Positions 15,598 through 24,500 of a stretch of DNA of 45,943 nucleotides are shown in pieces. A program made the translations under genes and the position numbers. The notes beneath the pieces are model-generated. The model saw nothing but the letters and a program-made list of their open reading frames with translations, did no database searches and was not told where the DNA came from. Each line of letters starts with the position of its first letter. The stretch's first letter is position 1. Source of the DNA: Burkholderiales bacterium (GTDB taxonomy: Bacteria; Pseudomonadota; Gammaproteobacteria; Burkholderiales; Burkholderiaceae_C). The stretch is taken from assembly GCA_026932235.1 (NCBI GenBank), contig JAIXKR010000075.1:1-45943 (forward strand), read 5' to 3'.

Positions 15598-15838
15598 GAT
15601 CGACGTATTCCTGCATCGCCTCGTCGGCCGACTTGCCGGCCAGCGCCGCCCAGGCGTCGTGCTTGGCGCGTCCGACCATGTCGGTGAAACCGGGGCGCTT
15701 GCCTCCGTTGTCGCCCTCGGTGGCCTGCTTGTAGAGCGCATAGATCTGCAGCAGGGTCTTGTTGTCCGGGCGCTCGGGCAGCTGCTTGCTCTCGGCGACG
15801 GCCTTCTCGAACGCGGTCTTCAGCTTGGACTTGGCCAT
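15578..15838 (-). CDS. Acyl-CoA-binding protein
   Basis: An 86-residue four-helix acyl-CoA-binding protein: LKTAFEKAVAESKQLPERPD, NKTLLQIYALYKQATEGDN and KAKHDAW-like RAKHDAWAALAGKSADEAMQ. The Y-x-L-Y-K-Q-A-T-x-G and K-x-D-A-W motifs are the ligand-contacting hallmarks. It binds long-chain acyl-CoA in the cytoplasm. It is divergent from the WS/DGAT gene 141 bp away, a sensible partner as that enzyme consumes acyl-CoA. The start follows a ribosome site (the minus strand reads CAGGAGTGCC just before the ATG). Confidence 0.95.
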   Translation of the reverse strand: MAKSKLKTAFEKAVAESKQLPERPDNKTLLQIYALYKQATEGDNGGKRPGFTDMVGRAKHDAWAALAGKSADEAMQEYVDLIESLK

Positions 15839-15979
15839 GTACGGCACTCCTGGCAGGGGTTGGAGTCGAAGGTCGGGGCATGCCGCGGAGTCGGCGCGCG
15901 GGGCGCTGCGCATCGCGGCATCATCGCAGTCTAGGATCGTAACCGGCCGCGAACGCCGCAAATCCGGAGGAGAAGCCCG

Positions 15980-17614
15980 ATGCCCGAACCCCGATCGCAG
16001 CGCATGGCGCGCGTGGACACCGCCTGGCTGCGCATGGACAACGACGTCAACCTGATGATGATCGTCGGCGTCTGGATGCTCGCCACTCCCGTCACGCTGC
16101 AGGCGGTGCGCGCGCGCGTGGCCGAGAAGCTGCTGCAGTACGAGCGCTTTCGCCAGCGCATCGAGCACGACGCGATCGGCTGCCGCTGGGTCGAGGATGC
16201 GGCCTTCGAGATCGAGCACCACGTGGCGCCGATGACGCTTTCGCCCGGCCCGGGAGAAACCCAGCGCCAGGCGCTGCAGCGCCTGTGCGGCGAAATGGCC
16301 TGCACGCCGCTGGACGAGGACCGCCCGCCGTGGCAGTTCCACGTCGTCGAGGACTACGAAGGCGGCTCGGCGCTGGTGGCGCGAATCCACCACTGCGTCG
16401 CCGACGGCATCGCGCTGATTTCGGTGATGCACTCGATCACCGACGGCGGCAGCGATCCGCCGCAGCGCGCGCGTGCGGCGGCGGATGCCGGCGACGACGG
16501 CGACGACGGCGACTGGCTCTCCGAGTTCGTGATGCGCCCTCTCGCGGGTGTCGCCGCGCAAGCGCTGGACCTCTCCGGCCAGGGCATCGCGCGCACGCTG
16601 CAGGCGCTGTCCGACCCCGAGGCCTCGCTGGCGGGCGCGCTCGAGCTGGCGCGCAGCGGCGCGCGCGTGCTCGGCGACGCCGCCGCGCTGGCCCTGCTCA
16701 GCGACGATTCGCCGACGCGCCTCAAGGGCATTCCCGAGGGCCGCAAGCTCGCGACCTGGAGCGAGCCGCTGCCCCTCGTCGAGGTGAAGGCGATCGGCAA
16801 GGCGCTGGGCTGCTCGGTCAACGACGTGCTGCTGAGTTGTGCGGCCGGCGCCATCGGCGGCTACCTGCGCGCGCTCGGAGACGACCCGACGGGGCAGGAG
16901 ATCCGTGCCATGGTTCCGGTGAACCTGCGCCCGCTGGAAGAAGCCTGGAAGCTCGGAAACCGCTTCGGCCTGGCGCCGCTGGTGCTGCCGATCGGCATCG
17001 AGAACCCGATCGAGCGCGTGTTCGCGGTCCGCCGCCGCATGGCCGAACTCAAGGGCAGCTACCAGCCGCTGCTCGCCTACGGCGTGCTGGCGCTTGCCGG
17101 GCTGCTGGCGAAACCCGTGCAGGACGCCATCCTCGACCTGTTCGCGCGCAAGACGACGGCGGTGATGACCAACGTTCCGGGGCCGTCGCAGCCGCTGTCC
17201 TTCTGCGGTGCGCCTTTGCGACAGAACATGTTCTGGGTGCCGACCACCGGCAACCTCGGGCTCGGGCTGTCGATCCTCTCCTATGCGGGCGGAGTGCAGT
17301 TCGGCCTCATGACCGACCGCGCGCTGTGCCCCGACCCTCGGCAGATCAGCGAGCGCTTCGCGACGGAGTTCGAGCAACTGCTGCTGGTGACGATGATGCT
17401 GCCTTGGGACGACGCCCTGCGCCCCGCGGCGGCAGCGTCGTCGGTGGCGGCACCGGCAACGGCTGCGACAGCGGCGGCGGGATCGGGGCCACGGGCGGCG
17501 CCGCGGGCGGGCCCGCGGGCGGCGCGTCCAGCCGCATCGCCGCGGCGTGGGCCCGCAGCCAGCGGTGCCCGGGGTCGTGCGCCGAGCGCCAGGTCCAGAC
17601 CATCGCCACCGTGA
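15980..17614 (+). CDS. Wax ester synthase / diacylglycerol acyltransferase (WS/DGAT)
   Basis: A 544-residue acyltransferase that joins acyl-CoA to long-chain alcohols or diacylglycerol for storage lipid. The catalytic HHxxxDG motif is HHCVADG (His137, His138, Asp142). Other family segments are MARVDTAWLRMDNDVNLMMI at the start, CSVNDVLLSCAAGAIGGYLR, VPVNLRPLEEAWKLGNRFG and VMTNVPGPSQPLSFCGAPLR. The usual family ends near MMLPWDDAL at about residue 480; the last 65 or so residues are Ala/Pro/Arg-rich and lie antisense to the LysR gene, so the ancestral stop seems lost. A GGAGGAG ribosome site precedes the ATG. Confidence 0.92.
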   Translation: MPEPRSQRMARVDTAWLRMDNDVNLMMIVGVWMLATPVTLQAVRARVAEKLLQYERFRQRIEHDAIGCRWVEDAAFEIEHHVAPMTLSPGPGETQRQALQRLCGEMACTPLDEDRPPWQFHVVEDYEGGSALVARIHHCVADGIALISVMHSITDGGSDPPQRARAAADAGDDGDDGDWLSEFVMRPLAGVAAQALDLSGQGIARTLQALSDPEASLAGALELARSGARVLGDAAALALLSDDSPTRLKGIPEGRKLATWSEPLPLVEVKAIGKALGCSVNDVLLSCAAGAIGGYLRALGDDPTGQEIRAMVPVNLRPLEEAWKLGNRFGLAPLVLPIGIENPIERVFAVRRRMAELKGSYQPLLAYGVLALAGLLAKPVQDAILDLFARKTTAVMTNVPGPSQPLSFCGAPLRQNMFWVPTTGNLGLGLSILSYAGGVQFGLMTDRALCPDPRQISERFATEFEQLLLVTMMLPWDDALRPAAAASSVAAPATAATAAAGSGPRAAPRAGPRAARPAASPRRGPAASGARGRAPSARSRPSPP

Positions 17615-18410
17615 AGGGCGGCAGCCCGAGGTCGACCTCGACGATCTGCAGCGCGTGCGTCGCCGCAAAGCGCAGCGCCGGCCGCCGCGGCAGGATCACC
17701 GCCAGGTCGGTGGCGGCGAGGATCGCCGGCACGACCATAAAATGCGGCAGCGTGAGGCGGATGCGCGGCTCCAGGCCGAGCAGGTGCAGCACGCGCGCGG
17801 GCTCGGCGTGGCTGTCGACGAGCACGAACTCGAGCCGCTCGAGTGCGCTGCGGTCGCGCAGTCGCGCCGCCTGCGGGTGGCCCTGGCGCAGCAGCACGAC
17901 GTAGCGCTCCTGCAGGATGGCCTGGCTCTCGGTGCCGGCCAGCGCCGGCAGGTAGCCGAAGGCGAGGTCCAGGCGCCCGTCCTCGAGCGCCGGCGCCACT
18001 GCGTCGGCGGCGAGTTGCACCGCGTCGACGCGCACCCCGGGCGCCTCGCGCCCGATCGCCGCCATGAGCGGCGGCAGGAATTCGTCGGCGCCGATGTCGC
18101 TCATGTGCACGACGAAGCGTCGCTGCGAGCGCGCGGCGTCGAAGCGCGCGCTCTCGCTCAAGGCCAGATCGATCTGGCGCAGCGCCGCCTCGACCTGGCG
18201 CGCGAACTGGTCGGCGCGCGGAGTCGGCGCGACGCCGCCGCTGCGCCGGATGAAGAGCGGGTCGCGCAGCGCCAGGCGCAGCCGCGTGAGCGCATGGCTC
18301 ACCGCCGGCTGGCTCAGACCGAGGGCCTCGGCGGCGCGGCTGACGCTGCGCGCGGCGTGCACCGCCGCGAAGACGTGCAGCAGGTTGAGGTCGAAGTCCT
18401 TGATATGCAT
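17346..18410 (-). CDS. LysR-family regulator (likely of iorAB)
   Basis: A 354-residue LysR protein. The helix-turn-helix is at residues 1-65 (FDLNLLHVFAAVHAARSVSR, AAEALGLSQPAVSHALTRLR, DPLFIRRSGGVAPTPRA), of the NodD/NahR-like subtype. The effector domain follows (FVVHMSDIGADEFLPPLMAA, LDLAFGYLPALAG). A normal end would be near HRWLRAHAAAMRL at about 285; the remaining Pro/Ala-rich tail is antisense to the WS/DGAT gene and probably not functional. Start MHIKDFDL at 18410 is chosen; an ATG at 18419 is 3 codons upstream. It is divergent from iorAB by 131 bp, the classic arrangement for a LysR activator and its target. Confidence 0.9.
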   Translation of the reverse strand: MHIKDFDLNLLHVFAAVHAARSVSRAAEALGLSQPAVSHALTRLRLALRDPLFIRRSGGVAPTPRADQFARQVEAALRQIDLALSESARFDAARSQRRFVVHMSDIGADEFLPPLMAAIGREAPGVRVDAVQLAADAVAPALEDGRLDLAFGYLPALAGTESQAILQERYVVLLRQGHPQAARLRDRSALERLEFVLVDSHAEPARVLHLLGLEPRIRLTLPHFMVVPAILAATDLAVILPRRPALRFAATHALQIVEVDLGLPPFTVAMVWTWRSAHDPGHRWLRAHAAAMRLDAPPAGPPAAPPVAPIPPPLSQPLPVPPPTTLPPRGAGRRPKAASSSPAAVARTPSRSAR

Positions 18411-18456
18411 TTCATGCATGTTACTTAGAAAGACCATTGCATGGACGAATGGAATA

Positions 18457-18479
18457 GCTGCCCCTAGAGTCGGGGCAGC
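18457..18479 (+). promoter_or_regulatory. Stem-loop in the iorA leader
   Basis: GCTGCCCC-TAGAGTC-GGGGCAGC: perfect 8-bp arms with 7-nt loop, 62 bp upstream of the iorA start, between it and the divergent LysR gene. There is no T-tract, so it is not an intrinsic terminator. An operator or mRNA leader hairpin is possible. Confidence 0.5.
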
Positions 18480-18541
18480 CGCGCAAGCCGGCACCCGCCG
18501 GGCATTCCCGGACACCGACCCACGAGACGAGGGCGCACGCG

Positions 18542-20710
18542 ATGGAAGTCCAGTTCACCGAAGAGATCAGACACCTGCAGCTCGGCGCGGGCGCGACCTT
18601 CCACGGCGAAGGCATCATGGCGATCACCAAGGCCATCCTGCAGTCCGGCGTGGCCTACGTCGGCGGCTACCAGGGCGCGCCGGTGTCGCACCTGATGGAC
18701 GTGCTGGTGCAGTCCAAGGACTACCTCGACACGCTGGGCGTGCACGTCGAGGCCTGCAGCAACGAGGCCTCGGCGGCGGCCATGCTGGGCGCCAGCATCC
18801 ACTACCCGCTGCGCGGCTGCGTCACCTGGAAGAGCATCGTCGGCACCAACGTCGCCGCCGACGCGCTCTCCAACCTCGCCAGCCCCGGCGTCGTCGGCGG
18901 CGCGCTGATCGTCGTCGGCGAGGACTACGGCGAGGGCGCAAGCGTGGTGCAGGAGCGAACCCACGCCTTCGCGATGAAGAGCACTGTTGCGCTCTTCGAC
19001 CCGCGCCCGGAGCTGCAGCGCATGGTCGACCTCGTCGAGCACGCCTTCGCGCTCAGCGAGGCCAGCAACATGCCGGCGATGATGGGCCTGCGCATCCGCG
19101 CCTGCCACGTGCGCGGCGCCTTCACCGCCCGCGACAACGTCGCGCCGCGCGTGTCCACGCGCGACCTCATGGAGGAGCCGGCGAACTTCGACTACGGCCG
19201 CCTCTCGCATCCCCCGGTGACCTTCGGCCACGAGAAGCTGAAGATCGAGCAGCGCATCCCGGCGGCGCAGGCCTACATCGAGCAGCACCGGCTCAACGAG
19301 CACTTCGAGGGCGGGGACGCCGACATGAAGCGCCTGGGCATCATCGTGCAGGGCGGGCTGCATCCGGCGCTCATCCGCGCGCTGCAGCGCGTGGGCATGG
19401 CCGACGCCTTCGGCGCCAGCCGCATCCCGCTGCTCGTGCTCAACGTCACCTTCCCGCTCGTGCCGCGCGAGCTCTCGGCCTTCTGCGCCGGCAAGGACGC
19501 GGTGCTGGTGCTCGAGGAGGGCTACCCCGAGTACATCGAGAAGGATCTCGTCACCGCGCTGCGCCGCCTGGACGTGCAGACCGCGGTGCACGGCAAGGAC
19601 ATGATCAGCGCCGCGGGCGAGTACACGGTCGAGGCCATCGCCGGCGGCCTGCTGGCCTTCCTCGCGCGCAGGGCGCCCGAGGTCGACACCCGCGACGCGC
19701 AGGCCTGGCTGGCCGGCAACGCCGAGCGCCGCGCCGACGTGGCCAGGACGCTGGGGCCGATCCCGGCGCGGCCGCCGGGCTTCTGCATCGGCTGCCCGGA
19801 GCGTCCGGTGTTCGCCGCGCTCAAGCTGGCGCAGGAGCAGGTCGGCAAGGCGCACATCGCCGCCGACATCGGCTGCCACTCCTTCGCCACCTTCGAGCCC
19901 TTCAGCTCGGGCCACTCCATCCTCGGCTACGGCATGAGCCTGGCCAGCCGCGCCGGCGTGAGCCCGATGATGCAGCGGCGCAGCATCGCCATCATGGGCG
20001 ACGGCGGCTTCTGGCACAACGGCCTGCTCACCGGCGTCGAGGCCGCGCTCTTCAACCGCGACGACGCGGTGCTCATCATCCTGAAGAACGGCTACACCTC
20101 GGCCACCGGCACGCAGGACATCATCAGCACGCCCGACGACGAGGTGAAGGCCGACGCCGAGCGCCGCGTCGCGCTCAACCAGAGCCTGGTCGACAAGAAC
20201 AAGACCATCGAGGGCACGCTCAAGGGCATGGGCGTGGACTGGCTGCGCGTCGTCAACAGCTACGACGTGAGCGCCATGCGCCGCACCGTGCAGGAGGCGC
20301 TGACCACCACCTACGAGGGCCTGAAGGTCATCGTCGCCGAAGGCGAGTGCATGCTCGAGCGCCAGCGCCGCATCAAGCCCTGGAACGCCGCGCGCCTCAA
20401 GCGCGGCGAGCGCGTCGAGCGCGTCAAGTACGGCGTCGACGAGGACGTCTGCACCGGCGACCACGCCTGCATCCGCCTCTCGGGCTGCCCGACGCTGACC
20501 ATCCGCGACAACCCCGATCCGCTGCGCGTCGATCCGATCGCCACCGTCATCGACGGCTGCGTGGGCTGCGGCCTGTGCGGCTCCAACGCGCACGCGGCCA
20601 CGCTCTGCCCGAGCTTCTACCGCGCCGAGGTCATCGCCAACCCGCGCTGGGGCGAGCGCTTCGTGGCCGCGCTGCGGCAGACCATCACCGGCTGGCTGCG
20701 CCCGGCCTGA
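18542..20710 (+). CDS. iorA: Indolepyruvate ferredoxin oxidoreductase, alpha subunit (TPP enzyme)
   Basis: A 722-residue thiamine-diphosphate enzyme that oxidatively decarboxylates aryl pyruvates (indolepyruvate, phenylpyruvate) to acyl-CoA with ferredoxin as acceptor. The N-terminal pyrimidine-binding part has YVGGYQGAPVSHLMDVL and VEACSNEASAAAMLGAS. The thiamine site is IMGDGGFWHNGLLTG with LKNGYTSATGTQD, preceded by FCIGCPERPVF. The C-terminus carries ferredoxin-like cysteines: DVCTGDHACIRLSGCP and GCVGCGLCGSNAHAATLCPS, enough for one or two 4Fe-4S clusters. It forms an operon with iorB 21 bp downstream. Use in amino-acid or aromatic catabolism is inferred. Confidence 0.9.
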   Translation: MEVQFTEEIRHLQLGAGATFHGEGIMAITKAILQSGVAYVGGYQGAPVSHLMDVLVQSKDYLDTLGVHVEACSNEASAAAMLGASIHYPLRGCVTWKSIVGTNVAADALSNLASPGVVGGALIVVGEDYGEGASVVQERTHAFAMKSTVALFDPRPELQRMVDLVEHAFALSEASNMPAMMGLRIRACHVRGAFTARDNVAPRVSTRDLMEEPANFDYGRLSHPPVTFGHEKLKIEQRIPAAQAYIEQHRLNEHFEGGDADMKRLGIIVQGGLHPALIRALQRVGMADAFGASRIPLLVLNVTFPLVPRELSAFCAGKDAVLVLEEGYPEYIEKDLVTALRRLDVQTAVHGKDMISAAGEYTVEAIAGGLLAFLARRAPEVDTRDAQAWLAGNAERRADVARTLGPIPARPPGFCIGCPERPVFAALKLAQEQVGKAHIAADIGCHSFATFEPFSSGHSILGYGMSLASRAGVSPMMQRRSIAIMGDGGFWHNGLLTGVEAALFNRDDAVLIILKNGYTSATGTQDIISTPDDEVKADAERRVALNQSLVDKNKTIEGTLKGMGVDWLRVVNSYDVSAMRRTVQEALTTTYEGLKVIVAEGECMLERQRRIKPWNAARLKRGERVERVKYGVDEDVCTGDHACIRLSGCPTLTIRDNPDPLRVDPIATVIDGCVGCGLCGSNAHAATLCPSFYRAEVIANPRWGERFVAALRQTITGWLRPA

Positions 20711-20731
20711 GCGGCAAGCGCACGAGACGAC

Positions 20732-22258
20732 ATGAACACACCCCACTCCCCGCACGCGGCGAACCGCCCGATCACCATCCTCGTCTGCGCCCTGGGCGGC
20801 GAGGGCGGCGGCGTGCTCGCCGAATGGCTTTACCTGACCGCGATGCGCGCGGGCTACGCCGCGCAGTCGACCTCCATCCCCGGCGTGGCGCAGCGCACCG
20901 GCGCCACCACCTACTACGTCGAGGTGCACCCGCAGCCGCTGGCCGAGCTCGGCGGGCGGCGGCCGATCTTCAGCCTCAACCCGGTCGCCGGCGAGATCGA
21001 CCTGCTGCTGTCCTCGGAGCTGCTGGAGACGGCGCGCCACGTCGGCAACGGCATGGCCAGCCCCGACCGCACGCTGGTCATCAGCTCGACCTCGCGCACG
21101 CTGACCACGAACGAGAAGATGAAGCTCGGCGACGGCCGCAGCGACGACGCGGCCATGCTCAGCGTGCTGCAGCGCCACGCGCGCGCCACCGAGCTGCTGG
21201 ACTTCAACCTCATGGCGCGCCAGAGCGGCACCGTCATCAGCGCCGTGCTGCTGGGCGCGGTCGCCGCCAGCGGCGCCCTGCCCTTCCCGCGCGCGCTCTA
21301 CGAGGAGACGATCCGCGAAGGGGGCCTGGGCGTGGCCGCCAGCCTGCGCGGCTTTGCCGCCGCCTTCGACGCCATCACGACGCGACGGCAGCAGCAAAGC
21401 CTCGTCGAGAAGGTGCTCGCCGCGGCGCCGCCCACCGACCTGCGCACGATCGCGCGCGAGCGCGTCGTCAAGTACCAGGACGAGGCCTACGGCCGCCTCT
21501 ACGACCAGCGCCTGGCGCGCATCGAAGCCGCCGAGGGTGGCCGCGCCGGCCCGGTGACGCAGGAGATGGTGCGCTGGCTGGCGCTGTGGATGGCCTTCGA
21601 CGACATTGTCAACGTCGCCGGGCTCAAGCTTGCCGCCAGCCGCATGGCGCGCGTCAAGCGCGAGGTCGGCGTGAAGGAGGGCGAGCTGCTGGTGGGCGTC
21701 TACGACCACTTCAAGCCCGGCGTGCCCGAGTTCGCCGCGCTGCTGCCCGAGGGCCCGGCCAACCGCCTCATCGCCTGGGACCGCCGCCGCATGGCCCGGG
21801 GCGAGGAGCCCTGGGCGCTGCCGCTCAAGCTCGGCGCGCACACCATCCACGGGGCGCTCGCGCTGCGCATGCTCATGCTGCTCAAGGGCCAGCGCCGGCG
21901 CGGCCACCGCTTCGCGCAGGAGCAGAAACTCATCGAGCAGTGGCTGACGGCGGTCGAGCGCGGCACGCGCGAGAACCCGGCGCTGGGCCTGGCGCTGGCG
22001 CGCTGCGGACGCCTCATCAAGGGCTACGGCACGACCAACGAGCGCGGCAAGGACAATCTGCTGCACATCATCGAGCACCTGGCCATCGGCACGCGTCCCG
22101 CCGCCGACCGCGCCCGACTCATCGACAGCGCGCGCGAGGCGGCACTGGCCGACGACGCCGCGCGCAAGCTCAACGAGACCCTGGCCGGCGCCGGCGTGCC
22201 GCTGAAGGCGCCGCGCCCGCAGCCGATCCGTTTCCACCGGCGCAAGCCCACGACCTAG
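20732..22258 (+). CDS. iorB: Indolepyruvate ferredoxin oxidoreductase, beta subunit with C-terminal extension
   Basis: A 508-residue protein. Residues about 10-200 are the gamma-type domain of 2-oxoacid oxidoreductases (ITILVCALGGEGGGVLAEWL, STSIPGVAQRTGATTYYVEV, DLLLSSELLETARHV). The remaining 300 residues match the DUF6537-type domain fused to IorB in many proteobacteria (DEAYGRLYDQRLARIEAAEG, YDHFKPGVPEFAALLPEG, LMLLKGQRRRGHRFAQEQKL, LIKGYGTTNERGKDNLLHII). Archaeal IorB is only about 200 residues. It completes the enzyme with IorA. Confidence 0.9.
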   Translation: MNTPHSPHAANRPITILVCALGGEGGGVLAEWLYLTAMRAGYAAQSTSIPGVAQRTGATTYYVEVHPQPLAELGGRRPIFSLNPVAGEIDLLLSSELLETARHVGNGMASPDRTLVISSTSRTLTTNEKMKLGDGRSDDAAMLSVLQRHARATELLDFNLMARQSGTVISAVLLGAVAASGALPFPRALYEETIREGGLGVAASLRGFAAAFDAITTRRQQQSLVEKVLAAAPPTDLRTIARERVVKYQDEAYGRLYDQRLARIEAAEGGRAGPVTQEMVRWLALWMAFDDIVNVAGLKLAASRMARVKREVGVKEGELLVGVYDHFKPGVPEFAALLPEGPANRLIAWDRRRMARGEEPWALPLKLGAHTIHGALALRMLMLLKGQRRRGHRFAQEQKLIEQWLTAVERGTRENPALGLALARCGRLIKGYGTTNERGKDNLLHIIEHLAIGTRPAADRARLIDSAREAALADDAARKLNETLAGAGVPLKAPRPQPIRFHRRKPTT

Positions 22259-22309
22259 GAAACCCGACGCCTCGGGGACGAATCGCAACCGCCCCCGCAG
22301 CGCGCCGCG

Positions 22310-23170
22310 TCAGGCTTCGCCGAGCGCCACCGGCGCGCCGGGCCAGGTGCTCCATTCACTCCAGCTCCCGGGGTACAGCGCTGCGCCCGGCAAGCCGGCC
22401 ACTTCGAGTGCGAGCAGGTTGTGGCAGGCGGTGACGCCGCTGCCGCAGGACATCACGAGATTCGCCACCGGGTGGCGGTCCGTCAGCGCGTCGAACTCCG
22501 CGCGCAGTTGCGCGCCGGGCTTGAAGCAGCCCTGGGCATCCAGGTTGTCGCGGAAGAAGCGGTTGCGCGAACCGGGAATGTGACCGACGACCTTCTCGAT
22601 GGTGTCGTTCGCGCCGGTGAAGCGCTCGTGCGGGCGCCCGTCCAGCACCAGCCGCGGCCCGCCGTCGAGGTTGGCGAGCAGGACCTCGCGGTCGACCGTG
22701 GCGACCTCCGCCGGCCGCAGGCTCAAGCGCCGTGCAGCGGCGCGCGGCGTCACCCCCTGCGCCAGCGGCAGCCCCGCGGCCTTCCAGGCGTTCAGGCCAC
22801 CGTCGAGAACGGCGACGTCGGCATGCCCGATCCAGCGCAGCATCCACCACGCGCGCGCGGCGTAGGCGTTGCCGACACCGTCGTAGACGATGACGTGGCT
22901 GTCCTCGCCGACGCCGCGCGCACCCATCGCAGCGGCGAACGCTTCGCGCGCGGGCAGCGGGTGGCGCCCGTTGCGCCCCGTCGGCACGGCGCTCAGGTCC
23001 TCGTCGAGATGAAGGTAGTGCGCCCCCGGCAGGTGGCCGGCCGCGTACATCGCGCGCCCGGCCTGCGGGTCGGTCAGCTCGAAGCTGCAGTCGAAGACGA
23101 TGGTGCGTTGCGACTCGCGCTGCAGCAAGCGATCGAGCGCGGCGGCCTGGATCAAGGGCGTGTGCTTCAT
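22310..23170 (-). CDS. sseA: Sulfurtransferase (3-mercaptopyruvate/thiosulfate type)
   Basis: A 286-residue tandem rhodanese. The inactive N-terminal domain has VFDCSFELTDPQAGRAMYAA and HLPGAHYLHLDEDLS; the linker and C-terminal domain hold VIVYDGVGNAYAARAWWMLR, LVLDGRPHERFTGA, GHIPGSRNRFF, and the active-site loop MSCGSGVTACHNLLAL. CGSGVT is the form found in 3-mercaptopyruvate sulfurtransferases rather than CRKGVT of thiosulfate enzymes, so a mercaptopyruvate preference is likely. Start MKHTPLIQA at 23170 is preferred; MRR is 9 nt upstream. It has no obvious functional link to its neighbours. Confidence 0.9.
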   Translation of the reverse strand: MKHTPLIQAAALDRLLQRESQRTIVFDCSFELTDPQAGRAMYAAGHLPGAHYLHLDEDLSAVPTGRNGRHPLPAREAFAAAMGARGVGEDSHVIVYDGVGNAYAARAWWMLRWIGHADVAVLDGGLNAWKAAGLPLAQGVTPRAAARRLSLRPAEVATVDREVLLANLDGGPRLVLDGRPHERFTGANDTIEKVVGHIPGSRNRFFRDNLDAQGCFKPGAQLRAEFDALTDRHPVANLVMSCGSGVTACHNLLALEVAGLPGAALYPGSWSEWSTWPGAPVALGEA

Positions 23171-23231
23171 GCGGCGCATTCTCGCGCCGTCGCGCGCCCG
23201 ATGCAGCGATGGCGCGTCGAGGGCGGACCGT

Positions 23232-24359
23232 TCAACCCGCCTGCACGGCCTCGACGCGCCCGAGGCAGCGCCTGTGGCGCTCGTCGACGCGGCGCGCGAA
23301 CCACTCGGTGGTGAGCTTGCGCGTGAACTTCGGGCTCTGCAGGTCGATGCGCGGCAGCACTGCACGCGCCAGCGCGCGCCCGCCCTGCTTCTCGGCCTGC
23401 GCGAACACGCGCCGGTAGAGCTCGCTGCGTTCGAAATCGGGGCCGCTGCCCCGCTCCAGCTCGCGCCGCACCGCCGCGGGCGTCATCTCCAGCCGCGCCG
23501 CCACCGCCAGCGCCGCAGCTTCGGTCCGGCCGACGATGCCCGAGCCCGGCGGCGGCAGCAGGTCGCCATCCAGCGCCAGCGGCCGTCCGGCGAGCAGCGC
23601 CAGCGCCTGCTGGAAGGCGGCGTTGCGGCTCGCCCAGCGCCCGGCGTTGAAGTCGGCGAAGCGGTGGATCATGTGCTCGTAGGGCGCACGATAGGCGAGC
23701 AGGTGCGCGCTGCCGAAGTAGAGGCCGCCGCGGCGCGTGAAGACTTCGGCGCGCACCGATCCGCGCATCGGATAGGGATACGGCTGCGCGCGCACCTGTT
23801 CCTGCGCGAAGGCGACGCCGACCTGCATCGGCCCGCCGGTGCGAACGGGGTTGCGGTCGGCGAGAAAGCTGCGCCCGAGCGGCACGCTCTCGATGAACTC
23901 CTCGTAGAGATCGCTCAGCTCGCGTTCGGTCTGCACGCCCTCGAGCCGCTCGCCCCAGCTGCGGCCATCACTCGACGACAGCGCGAGCGCCGCACGCACG
24001 GCGAGTGCCGGCACGCCGGCGCGCTCCGCGCGGCGGTCGAGCTCCTTGCGCGCGATCGCCGCCAATCCCGGTACCGGCGGGTCGACCTGGTAGCCCGATT
24101 CCTGCTCCGTCACCGCGAGCACGGCGCACAGGTTGTCGGGCGTCAGCGCCAGATCGAGCGCGCCCAGCGCCGCGGTGAGATCGGCGGCCCAGCCGGCGCG
24201 GTCACGCAGGCGCTCGGGCAGCAAGGCGACGACGAGAGCGCGCGCCGGCGCGGGCTCGAGCCCCGCCTCGGCCGGCCCCACGCCGGGCGTACCGCAGCCC
24301 GAGAGACCCAAGAGGCCCAGCAGCACCGGCGCGGCGCGGAGCAAGACGGGCAGTCGCAT
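23232..24359 (-). CDS. DUF1615-family lipoprotein
   Basis: A 375-residue predicted lipoprotein: signal peptide RLPVLLRAAPVLLGLLGL with lipobox LSGC, so Cys22 or nearby would be acylated. It matches the DUF1615 family. Segments such as AVLAVTEQESGYQVDPPVPG and NPVRTGGPMQVGVAFAQEQV resemble the ES and GxMQV motifs of lytic transglycosylases, so a lysozyme-like fold is possible (inference). Other segments are GLYFGSAHLLAYRAPYEHMI, FADFNAGRWASRNAAFQ and SPKFTRKLTTEWFARRVDER. Start 24359 is set by the lipobox. It is divergent, by 141 bp, from the large multi-domain hydrolase gene. Confidence 0.85.
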   Translation of the reverse strand: MRLPVLLRAAPVLLGLLGLSGCGTPGVGPAEAGLEPAPARALVVALLPERLRDRAGWAADLTAALGALDLALTPDNLCAVLAVTEQESGYQVDPPVPGLAAIARKELDRRAERAGVPALAVRAALALSSSDGRSWGERLEGVQTERELSDLYEEFIESVPLGRSFLADRNPVRTGGPMQVGVAFAQEQVRAQPYPYPMRGSVRAEVFTRRGGLYFGSAHLLAYRAPYEHMIHRFADFNAGRWASRNAAFQQALALLAGRPLALDGDLLPPPGSGIVGRTEAAALAVAARLEMTPAAVRRELERGSGPDFERSELYRRVFAQAEKQGGRALARAVLPRIDLQSPKFTRKLTTEWFARRVDERHRRCLGRVEAVQAG

Positions 24360-24500
24360 GGTCGCATTGTCACTGCCGCGGCGGGGCAGCCGGCATCCCC
24401 TCGACGCACGAGACGCACGCAGCTTCACTGCGCCACACTCGGCCACGCCGCGCACGCAAGCCACAGGGGGCGTGACGTGACGCCAGACGAGGGGAAGGCC

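Noticed and set aside
16300-17900. Other plus-strand open frames through the WS/DGAT and LysR region
   Set aside because: They are Arg/Ala-rich frameshifted readings of the acyltransferase with no family motifs.
18464-22288. A 1274-codon open frame antisense to iorAB, and similar long antisense frames at 9894-13022, 12490-14544, 24933-27653 and 31279-34257
   Set aside because: They lie wholly or largely opposite well-recognised genes, have Ala/Arg/Gly/His-rich composition without family motifs, and are expected shadows in DNA with about 70% GC.
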